From Pseudidiomarina aquimaris (GTDB lineage Bacteria; Pseudomonadota; Gammaproteobacteria; Enterobacterales; Alteromonadaceae): 64,000 nt of DNA. The number at the start of each line of letters is the position of its first letter. Position 1 is the stretch's first letter. The stretch covers positions 62,001 to 126,000 of the forward strand of contig NZ_PIPT01000004.1 of assembly GCF_003987395.1 (NCBI RefSeq), given 5' to 3'. Under the pieces are notes generated by a model. It had not been told where the DNA came from, did not search any database, and saw nothing but the letters and a program-made list of their open reading frames with translations. Both the position numbers and the translations under genes were made by a program. Shown here one piece after another: positions 17,371-25,991 of the stretch.

Positions 17371-18399
17371 TTGCTGACGGCAACGACGCATCAGTCAATA
17401 CGGCATCAAGCTCAGTTACTCAAAGCGGTACTGAAAATTGTGGTGCTGTTTTCACTTTTGATCGGAAGTTTGAACGTTTTCGTTTTTGCCGCCTTTATGG
17501 TCGCGACCTTCAACTTTTTAACCGCTTTTTTTGCCAGCGCCATTCTATTTTTTTACAACCGCAGCGCGAATCTAAGGTTGGCCTCATGGCTGACCTGTTT
17601 AGCGGTCATCTTTAATGTCGCGGTATTTATTCATCTAGCGGACGGACGCAATTACTCGATTTTATGGGTAATGATCATCCCCCCGATCGTATTTTTCCTT
17701 CTTGGCAAGCAGATAGGCGCTTGGCTGACCGCTGGCGTATTTGCCTACAGCATTGCCCTCATGGCTTACCAACTGCAACAACCACGGCAAGAAACGCAAG
17801 GCTTAGGCGCACTGCTGAATATCATTGAAGTATGCACAGCTTTATGGTTCTTATTTCGCTTTTACGAAGGCTCTCGGCAGGCAGCCTACCGCGAGCTTGA
17901 GAGCCTCTCCGCAACTGATAAACTCACTGGACTCGCCAATCGCAGCAAGCTAGATAACTTATTACTCGACGTTCATCAAAAAAGACGCGACGCTGAAATT
18001 AGCTCGGCAACCGTGGTGATTTGTGACATCGATCACTTCAAACGCATCAATGATGAATTCGGGCATCTAGAAGGGGACCGGGTACTTCAAGCCCTCGCGC
18101 GCCAACTCAAGGCTGAAGTCGGTGATCAAGGCGTGGTCGGCCGTTGGGGCGGCGAAGAGTTCATGTTCATATTCTCTGAGCGTGACGTCGCGTCTACCGT
18201 GCAATTTTGTGAACACCTTCGCACAACGATTCAGAATCATAGCCCATCGAGCAAACGTGCGTTGACCCTCAGTTTTGGGATTGCCCAATTGCACCCTCAA
18301 CACTCAATTGAGCACGCGCTCTTGTGCGCCGACCGTGCGCTCTATCGCGCCAAGCAAGACGGAAGAAATTGTGTACGATGTGCTGAGCGCGACGTTTAG
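17371..18399 (+). CDS. Membrane-bound diguanylate cyclase (GGDEF)
   Basis: Makes cyclic di-GMP from two GTP. I chose the TTG at 17371: AAGGA stands 7-8 bases before it, it lies just after the preceding stop, and upstream codons overlap the CNNM gene. The 342-residue protein has about six transmembrane helices (residues 20-165), a short linker and a GGDEF domain opening LSATDKLTGLANRS. The active site is GGEEF at 260-264 within GRWGGEEFMFIFS. The residues at the expected inhibitory-site position (GDQG) do not fit RxxD, so product inhibition is probably absent. The membrane part is a likely sensor of unknown input. Confidence 0.92.
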   Translation: MLTATTHQSIRHQAQLLKAVLKIVVLFSLLIGSLNVFVFAAFMVATFNFLTAFFASAILFFYNRSANLRLASWLTCLAVIFNVAVFIHLADGRNYSILWVMIIPPIVFFLLGKQIGAWLTAGVFAYSIALMAYQLQQPRQETQGLGALLNIIEVCTALWFLFRFYEGSRQAAYRELESLSATDKLTGLANRSKLDNLLLDVHQKRRDAEISSATVVICDIDHFKRINDEFGHLEGDRVLQALARQLKAEVGDQGVVGRWGGEEFMFIFSERDVASTVQFCEHLRTTIQNHSPSSKRALTLSFGIAQLHPQHSIEHALLCADRALYRAKQDGRNCVRCAERDV

Positions 18400-18524
18400 T
18401 TTTTCAAATTTTGTTACAAAGCTCTTTGCTCGTTTACTTTCAAACGCTCTACAACTCGCAATTTAGCCCCTAAACTCAGACCTGACTTATTTCTTCATTC
18501 ATCCGTTTTTAAGAGCAACCGACC

Positions 18525-21401
18525 ATGAAACGATTATTTTTGAGTAGTGCCATAAGCTTGGCGCTGTTAAGCGGCTGTAGCACACAGACCGTTATGCCAG
18601 AACCGACGACGCAGGTTGAGCAGGCACAAGCCAAAGTCGTGAAATCACCGAACGACGACCGTGAGTACCGCGTCATCACCTTACCAAACCAGATCGAAAT
18701 CATGCTGGTTTCTGACCCAAGTACTGAAAAGTCAGCTGCATCGTTGAGTGTTGGCGTGGGATTATTACAAGATCCAATGACTCAACAAGGCATGGCCCAC
18801 TACCTTGAGCACATGCTCTTCCTTGGTACTGAAGATTATCCGGATACCAAGGGCTATTCGGAATTTATGACCGCCAACGGTGGTTCGCAGAATGCCTACA
18901 CGTGGCTCGACATTACCAACTACATGTTTAGTGTGAACAACGACGCAGTCGACGAGGCTTTGGATCGTTTCTCAGACTTTTTTAAAGCCCCTATGCTTTA
19001 CCCGGAATACACCGATAAAGAGAAAAATGCCGTCAATGCAGAATGGTCAATGCGCCGTGAAATGGACTTTTTTGGCCAATTTAAACTGGCACGAAACTTA
19101 TTGGGCGATCACCCAGCGAATCGCTTTTTGATCGGTAACCTTGAGTCGTTAGGTGACAAAGAAGGTAGTCAATTACATGCCGAAACCGTCGCCTTTTATG
19201 AGCGCTACTATTCAGCGAATATTATGAAAGTCGCGCTGTTAGGAAATCAGTCGCTGGATGAACTCGAAGCTTTGGCACGTGAACACTTTAGCGAAATTGA
19301 AAACCAAGCGATTGCCGAGCCTGAAGTGACGGCGAGCATCGACTTTACAGAAGTTGGCGGTAAGCGTATTCACTATGTTCCAAACCAAGACGTTAAGCAG
19401 TTACGGTTGGAATTTATTATCGACGACAACAGCGATGACTTTGCCGTTAAACCTAATCAATTCATCTCTTATTTGATCGGCTCTGAAATGCCTGGAACAC
19501 CGGCATTTTTGCTTAAGAATAGTGGCATGATTTCAAGCCTCAACGCTTCTGCCAGCCCGACTTACTACGGTAATTACGGCACGCTCTCTATTGACGTCAA
19601 CCTTACCGATGCAGGCATGCAAAATCGCGAAATGATAACTGCCATGCTATTGCAATATATCGAGCTGATTAAAGCCGAAGGCGTTGATGCGAAATACTAC
19701 GACGAGATCAAAACGAGTCTTGATAACCAATTCCGCTTCTTAGAAAAGTCGGATGAGTTTGGCTATGTTTCGAATCTTGCTGAAGCTATGCAGAATGTAC
19801 CAGCAAGTATGGCGATTGCAGCGCCTTACCATTACGAGCGCTTCGACGCCGCTGCTATCCGTAGCGTACTCGACCAACTCACACCAGAACGTTTGCGCGT
19901 TTGGTACGTGAGTAAGCAAGAGCCGCACGACAGTGAATTGCACTACTATGACGGTAAATACCAAGTGGTGGATATCAGTGCGGAAGAGCAAGCTAGCTGG
20001 CAACAAGCACTGAACATTCCGATGCAACTCCCGGCAGTGAATAATATGCTGCCAGAGAACTTTGAGCTAGTTGCGGATAGCCAACGCGATAAGCCAGAAG
20101 TTGTTGTCGAGCAAGACGGTATTCGCGCATGGCATTATCCGAGTCAGGATTTTGCTGACCAACCACGCGGCTGGCTCGATATTCATATGAATTACCCTGC
20201 TGCGTTGTCATCTGCGAAAGCCGATGTGCTGTTGTCGCTTTGGCGCGATCTCTATACCTTGCAGCAAAGTGCGCTCGCTACTGAAGCGGGCATCGCCGGC
20301 ATGAATATGAGCCTTTCAGCAGGTACCGGTTTGACCATGCGCGTCGGCGGCTTTACCGATAAGCAGTCCATGTTATTGGAAAAAGCACTCGCGGGGCTGG
20401 TCGTCAATGTCGACGAGCAAGGTTTCGCCCAAGCGGTTGATCGTTATGTTCGTGCGCTGCAAAACCAAGGGAAGCAGTTCCCGTTTTACCAAGCGTTTGG
20501 CGCCTATAACAAACTGATTCGCGAAGGTAGTTTTAACACTGAACAGCTTATCAAAACGGCACAGGAATTAACGCCGGCTGATCTGACTAGTTTCATGAGC
20601 GAGTTTTTACAAGCGAACCACACACGCATTTTCGCCTTTGGTAACTACAATCAAGCAGCACTGGAAAACGTCGTCAGTACCGTTGCCGATGCGTTACCAG
20701 AGGAGCGTGATAACTTTGCCTATCGCCGCGCAGCATTCTGGCGTCCCCAAGTAGGTGAAACACTGGTGTGGCAGCAAGATATTGATGTTGCCGATGTTGG
20801 CCTTATCGACGTTAAGGTGAATCCAACCCCAGGTTACGCAACCTTTGCGGCGGCAACTGTTCTCAAAGATCACTTCAGTAATGTGGCCTTTGACCGCCTG
20901 CGTACGGAAGAGCAACTTGCTTATGCCGTTGGCGGCACTGCGACGCGACTGGATGATTACACTGGTTTCGCCATGTACATTCAAACCCCAGTTAAAGACG
21001 CAGCAGCCATGCAAGCCCGTTTCGATAAGTTCCGCGACGAGTATGCTGCCGTTCTTGCTGAATTAACGGAAGAAGAGTTCGCGCAACTGAAGGCAAGTAC
21101 ACTGGTAACCCTGAAAGAGCCACCGAAGAATATGTCAGAAGAAGCGCAGCCGCTAATCAGCGATTGGTATCGTGAAGAGTTCGACTTTGACAGCAAACAG
21201 CAACTGATTGACGCTGTGGAACAGGTCACTCTGGCTGACGTTCAAGCTTTCTATCAGGAAACGATGATGAACTCTGAGGCTGCACGGATTAACGTGCAAA
21301 TGCGTGGTACGAAGTTTGTCGAACAGCCATTTGCCAATTTCGAGCAGCAAACTCAGGTTGAGAACTTAGCTGACTTCCACAAGGACATGGAAAAGCAGTA
21401 A
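18525..21401 (+). CDS. Pitrilysin/insulinase-like M16 metallopeptidase lipoprotein
   Basis: 958-residue M16A peptidase resembling protease III (PtrA). The inverted zinc motif HYLEH (His92, Glu95, His96) is in GMAHYLEHMLFLGTEDYP, and the third ligand is in NAEWSMRREM. Further catalytic-domain hallmarks are NAYTWLDITNY and, in the C-terminal half, FDRLRTEEQLAYAVGG. The N-terminus MKRLFLSSAISLALLSGC is a lipoprotein signal (Cys18). Unlike the soluble periplasmic E. coli enzyme, it should therefore be membrane-anchored. It is not in the rec operon, where ptrA lies in E. coli. It probably degrades mid-sized peptides in the periplasm. Confidence 0.93.
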   Translation: MKRLFLSSAISLALLSGCSTQTVMPEPTTQVEQAQAKVVKSPNDDREYRVITLPNQIEIMLVSDPSTEKSAASLSVGVGLLQDPMTQQGMAHYLEHMLFLGTEDYPDTKGYSEFMTANGGSQNAYTWLDITNYMFSVNNDAVDEALDRFSDFFKAPMLYPEYTDKEKNAVNAEWSMRREMDFFGQFKLARNLLGDHPANRFLIGNLESLGDKEGSQLHAETVAFYERYYSANIMKVALLGNQSLDELEALAREHFSEIENQAIAEPEVTASIDFTEVGGKRIHYVPNQDVKQLRLEFIIDDNSDDFAVKPNQFISYLIGSEMPGTPAFLLKNSGMISSLNASASPTYYGNYGTLSIDVNLTDAGMQNREMITAMLLQYIELIKAEGVDAKYYDEIKTSLDNQFRFLEKSDEFGYVSNLAEAMQNVPASMAIAAPYHYERFDAAAIRSVLDQLTPERLRVWYVSKQEPHDSELHYYDGKYQVVDISAEEQASWQQALNIPMQLPAVNNMLPENFELVADSQRDKPEVVVEQDGIRAWHYPSQDFADQPRGWLDIHMNYPAALSSAKADVLLSLWRDLYTLQQSALATEAGIAGMNMSLSAGTGLTMRVGGFTDKQSMLLEKALAGLVVNVDEQGFAQAVDRYVRALQNQGKQFPFYQAFGAYNKLIREGSFNTEQLIKTAQELTPADLTSFMSEFLQANHTRIFAFGNYNQAALENVVSTVADALPEERDNFAYRRAAFWRPQVGETLVWQQDIDVADVGLIDVKVNPTPGYATFAAATVLKDHFSNVAFDRLRTEEQLAYAVGGTATRLDDYTGFAMYIQTPVKDAAAMQARFDKFRDEYAAVLAELTEEEFAQLKASTLVTLKEPPKNMSEEAQPLISDWYREEFDFDSKQQLIDAVEQVTLADVQAFYQETMMNSEAARINVQMRGTKFVEQPFANFEQQTQVENLADFHKDMEKQ

Positions 21402-21542
21402 CTAAGTTTTAGAACGACTGCGGGAGCAGCGTTGGGAGCAGTATTTCACCTGCTCCCAATCGCGCTCCCATTTTTTTCGCCAAGTAAAAGGACGTTGGCA
21501 TACCGGGCAAACTTTACTCGGCAAGTGCGCCTTCTTAATCAA
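21402..21542 (-). CDS. DUF2256 family zinc-ribbon micro-protein
   Basis: A 46-codon gene starting at TTG 21542, which overlaps the end of the DUF3300 gene. The upstream frame is closed by a stop at 21549-21551, so TTG is the only usual start. Translation contains [20 protein letters not shown] and then [17 protein letters not shown], with two Cys-x2-Cys/Cys-x3-Cys pairs matching the DUF2256 pattern (CxxCxRPFxWRKKWxxxWxxVKYCSxRC). A small zinc-binding protein is expected. DUF2256 genes are often found beside cryptochrome/photolyase-type genes; none is near here. It shares a transcript with DUF3300 and converges on the M16 gene with no gap. Confidence 0.85.
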   Translation of the reverse strand: MIKKAHLPSKVCPVCQRPFTWRKKWERDWEQVKYCSQRCSRSRSKT

Positions 21543-22944
21543 TTTCCCTTACATCTCCTCGTTGTGGACTTGGCCGCTTAACCGCAGGCTTAGGCCTTTC
21601 AACACGCTCAGGCTTGCGCACCACCGGCTTAGGTTGTTGCGGCTTCGACTCGAAGCGCGGTTGCTGACGAATAACCCGCTGCTCTGGACGCGGTTCGACG
21701 CGCGGCTGCTGACGGATAACACGCTGCTCCGGACGCGGCTCTATACGCGGTGGCTGACGCACCACAGGCCGATCTGGCTGCGGTTCAACTCGTGGCTGCC
21801 GTACAATCGGCTGTTCCGGCTTCGCAGGTTTCGCCGGTTGCGGACCAAACCGCGGTTCACGGCGTAGTTCAGGCTGCTCAGCACGCGCTTCTAACCGCGG
21901 CTGTGCGGGTCGACGCATACGTGGCTCTGCCTCAGCTTCGAATAACCGACGACGCAACTCTACTTGTGGTGGACGTTGTTCACGCACAGGCTTACGCACA
22001 ATACGACCCGGCTCGTCCGCGCGATCAAATTTTGGCGGATTTTGTACTAGGTCACGATGACGGTAGTCGACGTTACGACGATGACGCGGATCATGGCGCC
22101 AGCGGTCACCATCACCAGGGCGCGGTCGATAATAATCACGGCGGTCACGACGATCACGACGGTCGCGATCGTGATAATGATGGTGATGAATCACGACATA
22201 ACGGTTGCGCCAATAAAAGTCGCTAAAGAAATACCAACTTGGCACGTTGTACGAGAGTGTCCAGTGCACGCCTCGGCCAAAACTTACCGAAACGCCAAAA
22301 CCATCCCAATACACCGGAGGCCGACGATGCCACCATGAACCATACACATAACGGCTATCGTAAACCGGTACATAGACATATTCACGACGCACCGTTTCAA
22401 TACGGATCACCTCTGGCTCACGCTGCACTACTACGCGCTCGTCAGTACGCAAATTACCGGCCGCATAAGCACGGTCACGCAGCACTTGAATGCTCGCTAA
22501 GACATCTTCTTGTTGTGCTAAAAATGCTTCGCCGACGGCTTGGGTCCACTCCAGATCTTCACTCATACGTTTCAGCACGTCAGGCGTTGCGACCAGAGCT
22601 TTGACGCTTGGGTCCCAATCTTGCGCATCAGCTTCATCTAAACGGCGCTCGGCCGACCAATGCTGGTGGCGTTCGACCCAGCGCTCAGCTTGGATAACCT
22701 CCAGCGGATAGGTCGCCGCAATCAGGATATGTGACAACAAACTATCAGGATAAAGCGCGATCGGAGCGAGCATGCGGTCCAGATCTGCACGTTCATAGAA
22801 ACCATCCACAGCGTAGGCCGTGTAGTTCTCCGTCGAGTTTGCGTAGGCTTGGGGTACCGTAGTACAACCCACGGAAGCTGCCAAAGCCAAGGACACGACA
22901 CTTAACTTCAACAACGGTAGTTTGGCTAATTTTGCTTGTCTCAT
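21535..22944 (-). CDS. DUF3300 domain protein with basic Pro/Arg/Gln-rich tail
   Basis: 469-residue exported protein. The signal region [27 protein letters not shown] has an imperfect lipobox (Cys27), so it is either a lipoprotein or is cleaved near QAYA. The DUF3300 domain spans about residues 55-240: [25 protein letters not shown] is a strong match, and [24 protein letters not shown] follows. A His/Asp/Arg-rich stretch ([14 protein letters not shown]) and then a disordered tail of 15-residue repeats ([15 protein letters not shown] type) complete it. The function is unknown; the acidic/basic tail may bind polyanions or the cell wall (inference). A short hairpin (GATGGT/ACCATC, 22965-22979) lies in the leader. 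Confidence 0.85.
   Translation of the reverse strand: MRQAKLAKLPLLKLSVVSLALAASVGCTTVPQAYANSTENYTAYAVDGFYERADLDRMLAPIALYPDSLLSHILIAATYPLEVIQAERWVERHQHWSAERRLDEADAQDWDPSVKALVATPDVLKRMSEDLEWTQAVGEAFLAQQEDVLASIQVLRDRAYAAGNLRTDERVVVQREPEVIRIETVRREYVYVPVYDSRYVYGSWWHRRPPVYWDGFGVSVSFGRGVHWTLSYNVPSWYFFSDFYWRNRYVVIHHHHYHDRDRRDRRDRRDYYRPRPGDGDRWRHDPRHRRNVDYRHRDLVQNPPKFDRADEPGRIVRKPVREQRPPQVELRRRLFEAEAEPRMRRPAQPRLEARAEQPELRREPRFGPQPAKPAKPEQPIVRQPRVEPQPDRPVVRQPPRIEPRPEQRVIRQQPRVEPRPEQRVIRQQPRFESKPQQPKPVVRKPERVERPKPAVKRPSPQRGDVREID
21655..21834. repeat. 45-bp tandem coding repeat in the DUF3300 gene tail
   Basis: Four successive 45-bp units begin near 21655, 21700, 21745 and 21790. The first two are nearly identical and the last two have decayed. 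They encode the 15-residue Pro/Arg/Gln repeats, so frame is preserved. Slippage-driven length variation between strains is plausible. Confidence 0.75.
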
Positions 22945-23064
22945 CTGAGAGCCTCCGTTTGTTGGATGGTTCTACCATCAGTAACAGTATAGACGCTCAT
23001 CAGCTCATGACCGTGACCTAATACGAGTAAAGGGAATGTAAATAAGTGTTTCTGAGACCATAAA

Positions 23065-23090
23065 AAAAGCCGCTCTGCTGAGCGGCTTTT
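23065..23090 (-). terminator. Rho-independent terminator of the S46 peptidase gene
   Basis: AAAAGCCGCTC (23065-23075) and GAGCGGCTTTT (23080-23090) form a perfect 11-bp stem with a 4-base loop. On the minus strand it is followed by a run of seven T. It begins 10 bp after the S46 gene stop. Confidence 0.9.
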
Positions 23091-23099
23091 CCCGAGCTT

Positions 23100-25256
23100 T
23101 TATTTAATTCCAAGCTCTTTCAGAAGGTTATCTGCTGCGTCTACATGTTGCATTTGCCACAACATAAAACGGCTATCGACTTGGATCGAACGGGTATTAT
23201 CAATATTGAAGTCCCAATCCGAAATAATCGAGTCCAAGGTGCCGTCAAACGCTAAGCCAACAAGTTCTGCTTTGCCGTTTAGCACGGCTGAGCCCGAGTT
23301 ACCGCCAGTAATATCAAGCGTAGCCAAGAAGTTCACCGGCACCGAGTTAAGGCTTTCTACGTAATAATCGCCATATTCTTTGGCAGCAATCGCGTCGAGC
23401 TGCTCTTGTGGCGCATTGAACTCACCTTCACCGGTCGCTTTTTGCTGAATACCACGCAGCGTTGTGAAAGCTGTCCATGCAGTCCCGTCATAGGTACCGT
23501 GGTCACGGCCAGTCACCGTGCCGTAAGTGACACGAAGGGTACTATTGGCATCAGGATAAACCGCTTCGCCTTGCTCATTCATGAAGGCAATTTTCGCTTT
23601 CATATAATTTGCATACGCTTCTTGGATCTTGCCCGATAGCTCCTCGCTTTTATCTTGTTCTGCTTCCTGCTGAGGGTACAAAGCCACCGCAGCTTTAACA
23701 AAAACGTCTTGGCTGTCGCCAAACTGGCTTGGCTTCGCGGCTAACAGTTCATTGCGCGTATCGAGTTCGGTCAGGTCCGTTGCGGCATACCACGAAGCAA
23801 TCAATTCGCGAAGTTCGGCATCGCTCATATCATCGGCGAGGCCGAGCACCTCATCAAAAGTACTGTCGCGTTGCGCCGCTGGCACTTGCAGGTAGTTCTT
23901 CAAATTATAAAAGTCGAGTGCTTGCTCAACGCTACTATCAAAACTACGGTCGAGACCCGCCATGTAGGCTTTATAGCGCGGCAGATCGCGCTCCTGGTAG
24001 CCGACTTCACGCTCGGCATCTGGCTTGGTCTGCTCTTGGCTGAGTTTATACAAAGCTTGTGCTACACCGAGTAAACGTGGTGTGGCCAACGAACGATAAT
24101 AATCATTACGATCTCCTTCGTGGCGCTCTGCTAATAGGGCTTCAATTGCCTGCAAGTCTTCCGCATAAGCCGCACGGTTCTCAGCAGATTTATTCACCCA
24201 TTCCGTCAAGGCAGCATGCTCCGCCTTTTTCCGCTCGAGCAAGTCTGAGTTGGCAAAGCTATCAAGCATCCCCTGACGATTTTTCAAGTAGTTGTTCAAA
24301 CCGGCAACTCGGCTAGCATACTTCAACTCGGCATCTTTGTTGTCAGCGGTTTGCGCAGCAATAATATCGAGGTTTTCACGGAAACGCTGGACGGTATTCG
24401 GATAGCTCCACTCAAAAGTGTTCTCAACCTCACTTGGCAAGCGGTGGCGGTTGGTGCGACCCGGATAGCCCAAGGCCATCACAAAATCACCTTCATTAAG
24501 TGCGTCTTGGCTGATTTTTAGGTGAAAATCAGGCTGGTACGGAACATTTTCTTCTGAAAATTCAGCGGACTCGCCTTCAGGACTTACATAAGCACGATAG
24601 AACGAGTAGTCGCCAGTATGTCGTGGCCACATCCAGTTGTCGGTATCGCCACCAAATTTACCCACACCTTCAGCAGGCGCATGAACTAAACGTACATCTT
24701 TAATTTCAAGTTGCTTGATCAGATAGTACTCAAGACCACCATAGAAAGAGGAGACACTACAGCGGTGTCCAGCATCTTCTTCGCAGGCTGCCACAATTTG
24801 CTTGTAGTTGTTTTCGATAGCGTCAACGCGCTCCTTGCCAGTGAGGGCTGCGGTTTCACTGTCAATAACTTGGGCCGTGACATTTTCAACTGCTTTGGTC
24901 ACGTAGATGCGCGAACCCGGCGCTGCGGCGACTTCGTCGGCCATTGTTTCGGCAAGAAAGCCATTGGCAAGCAGGTCGTTTTCTGGCGTTGAGTTGTAAG
25001 CAATGCTGTTATAAACACAGTGATGGTTAGTTACCACTAATCCCTGCGGCGAAACAAATGAGGCCGAACATCCACCTAAGCTCACCACGGCTCCCATCGG
25101 AAACTCAGTGAGCTTGGTCAAGCTAGCGGGATCAAGCTCTAACCCAGCGGCTTGCAGTTTGTCGGCAATTTCAGGGAGCTGTTGAGGCATCCACATGCCT
25201 TCGTCAGCCAGTGCTGTGGTACTCAAAAGCGCCAGCGCAATCAATGACTTTTTCAT
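23100..25256 (-). CDS. S46 family dipeptidyl peptidase (DPP7-like)
   Basis: 718-residue chymotrypsin-fold exopeptidase releasing dipeptides from the N-termini of peptides in the periplasm. A signal peptide (MKKSLIALALLSTTALA) precedes the mature start DEGMWMPQQLP, which is typical of S46. The catalytic His is in VTNHHCVYN near residue 78 and the Ser in GGNSGSAVLNG near residue 650. The residue at the position that is Arg673 in P. gingivalis DPP11 reads Gly in GLAFDG, as in DPP7. Preference for hydrophobic rather than acidic P1 residues is inferred. A clear terminator follows. Together with the DPP IV-like, M16 and M3 enzymes it completes a peptide-degradation set. Confidence 0.93.
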   Translation of the reverse strand: MKKSLIALALLSTTALADEGMWMPQQLPEIADKLQAAGLELDPASLTKLTEFPMGAVVSLGGCSASFVSPQGLVVTNHHCVYNSIAYNSTPENDLLANGFLAETMADEVAAAPGSRIYVTKAVENVTAQVIDSETAALTGKERVDAIENNYKQIVAACEEDAGHRCSVSSFYGGLEYYLIKQLEIKDVRLVHAPAEGVGKFGGDTDNWMWPRHTGDYSFYRAYVSPEGESAEFSEENVPYQPDFHLKISQDALNEGDFVMALGYPGRTNRHRLPSEVENTFEWSYPNTVQRFRENLDIIAAQTADNKDAELKYASRVAGLNNYLKNRQGMLDSFANSDLLERKKAEHAALTEWVNKSAENRAAYAEDLQAIEALLAERHEGDRNDYYRSLATPRLLGVAQALYKLSQEQTKPDAEREVGYQERDLPRYKAYMAGLDRSFDSSVEQALDFYNLKNYLQVPAAQRDSTFDEVLGLADDMSDAELRELIASWYAATDLTELDTRNELLAAKPSQFGDSQDVFVKAAVALYPQQEAEQDKSEELSGKIQEAYANYMKAKIAFMNEQGEAVYPDANSTLRVTYGTVTGRDHGTYDGTAWTAFTTLRGIQQKATGEGEFNAPQEQLDAIAAKEYGDYYVESLNSVPVNFLATLDITGGNSGSAVLNGKAELVGLAFDGTLDSIISDWDFNIDNTRSIQVDSRFMLWQMQHVDAADNLLKELGIK

Positions 25257-25331
25257 AGTTATTCTCGTGTTGATGAACCAATGACGTTAATAAAAAGTTG
25301 GCCACCATGATTGTCGCAGATGCGCTGAATG

Positions 25332-25991
25332 TCAACGGCTGTCAGCACCACTCAGAAGGCCTAGTTCAATTGCTTTGAGCACTGCGCGGGTGCGGTCGTT
25401 GACACCAAGTTTGGCCAAAATCGCTGAAACTTGGTTTTTAACGGTACCGGTCGACTTGTAAAGACATTCTGCAATTTCTTGATTACTGAGCCCCGCTGCG
25501 AGTAAACGTAAAACCGCCAGCTCTTTATTGGTAAGGGCTTCAGTCGGGTTCATCGCTTGCTGTTGGGGTTGGCTTTGCAGGCCTTCAACGATTCGAGTCG
25601 TGAGGGTTGGTTCCAACCAAGTGCCACCTTTGTGCAGGCACTCGATCGCTTGCACCAAGGTCTCGAGTGCAACATCTTTTAACAAATAACCTTTCGCACC
25701 TGCTTTTATCGCGGCCAAAATACTCTCATGGTCATCAAATGTGGTGAGCATCAACACCGGCGGTGGCGTAGCAAATTCTTGCAAGCGCTGCACGGCAGTG
25801 ATGCCATCGCACTCTGGCATGCGAATATCCATCAACACCACATCGGGTGTTAATGCCGCAATCTGAGTAAGTGCTTGCTCACCATTTGTTGCCTGTCCAA
25901 CAACCTCTACTGAATCATCCAGCGCCAGTAGACTTTGCAAGCCTTGGCGTACTAAGTTCTGATCATCGACCAGCACTACCTTTATTGGCAT
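25332..25991 (-). CDS. NarL/LuxR-family response regulator
   Basis: 219-residue two-domain regulator. The receiver has Asp9/Asp10, the phospho-acceptor Asp55 in VVLMDIRMPECDG, Thr in MLTTFDDHE and Lys in GYLLKDV. The LuxR helix-turn-helix is near residues 150-210 (LTNKELAVLRLLAAGLSNQEIAECLYKSTGTVKNQVSAIL). The start overlaps the kinase stop by 10 bp, so the two form a cognate pair. The target is unknown. The next gene downstream on this strand is the S46 peptidase, across a 75-bp gap. Confidence 0.95.
   Translation of the reverse strand: MPIKVVLVDDQNLVRQGLQSLLALDDSVEVVGQATNGEQALTQIAALTPDVVLMDIRMPECDGITAVQRLQEFATPPPVLMLTTFDDHESILAAIKAGAKGYLLKDVALETLVQAIECLHKGGTWLEPTLTTRIVEGLQSQPQQQAMNPTEALTNKELAVLRLLAAGLSNQEIAECLYKSTGTVKNQVSAILAKLGVNDRTRAVLKAIELGLLSGADSR

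Noticed and set aside
21655-21834. 45-bp repeats that might suggest a CRISPR-like array
   Set aside because: The units are contiguous without spacers, decay in similarity and keep an open reading frame, so they are protein-coding tandem repeats.
21562-22604. Long open frames on the plus strand opposite the DUF3300 gene
   Set aside because: They arise from the biased Arg/Pro/His codons of the antisense gene, lack ribosome sites and show low-complexity products.
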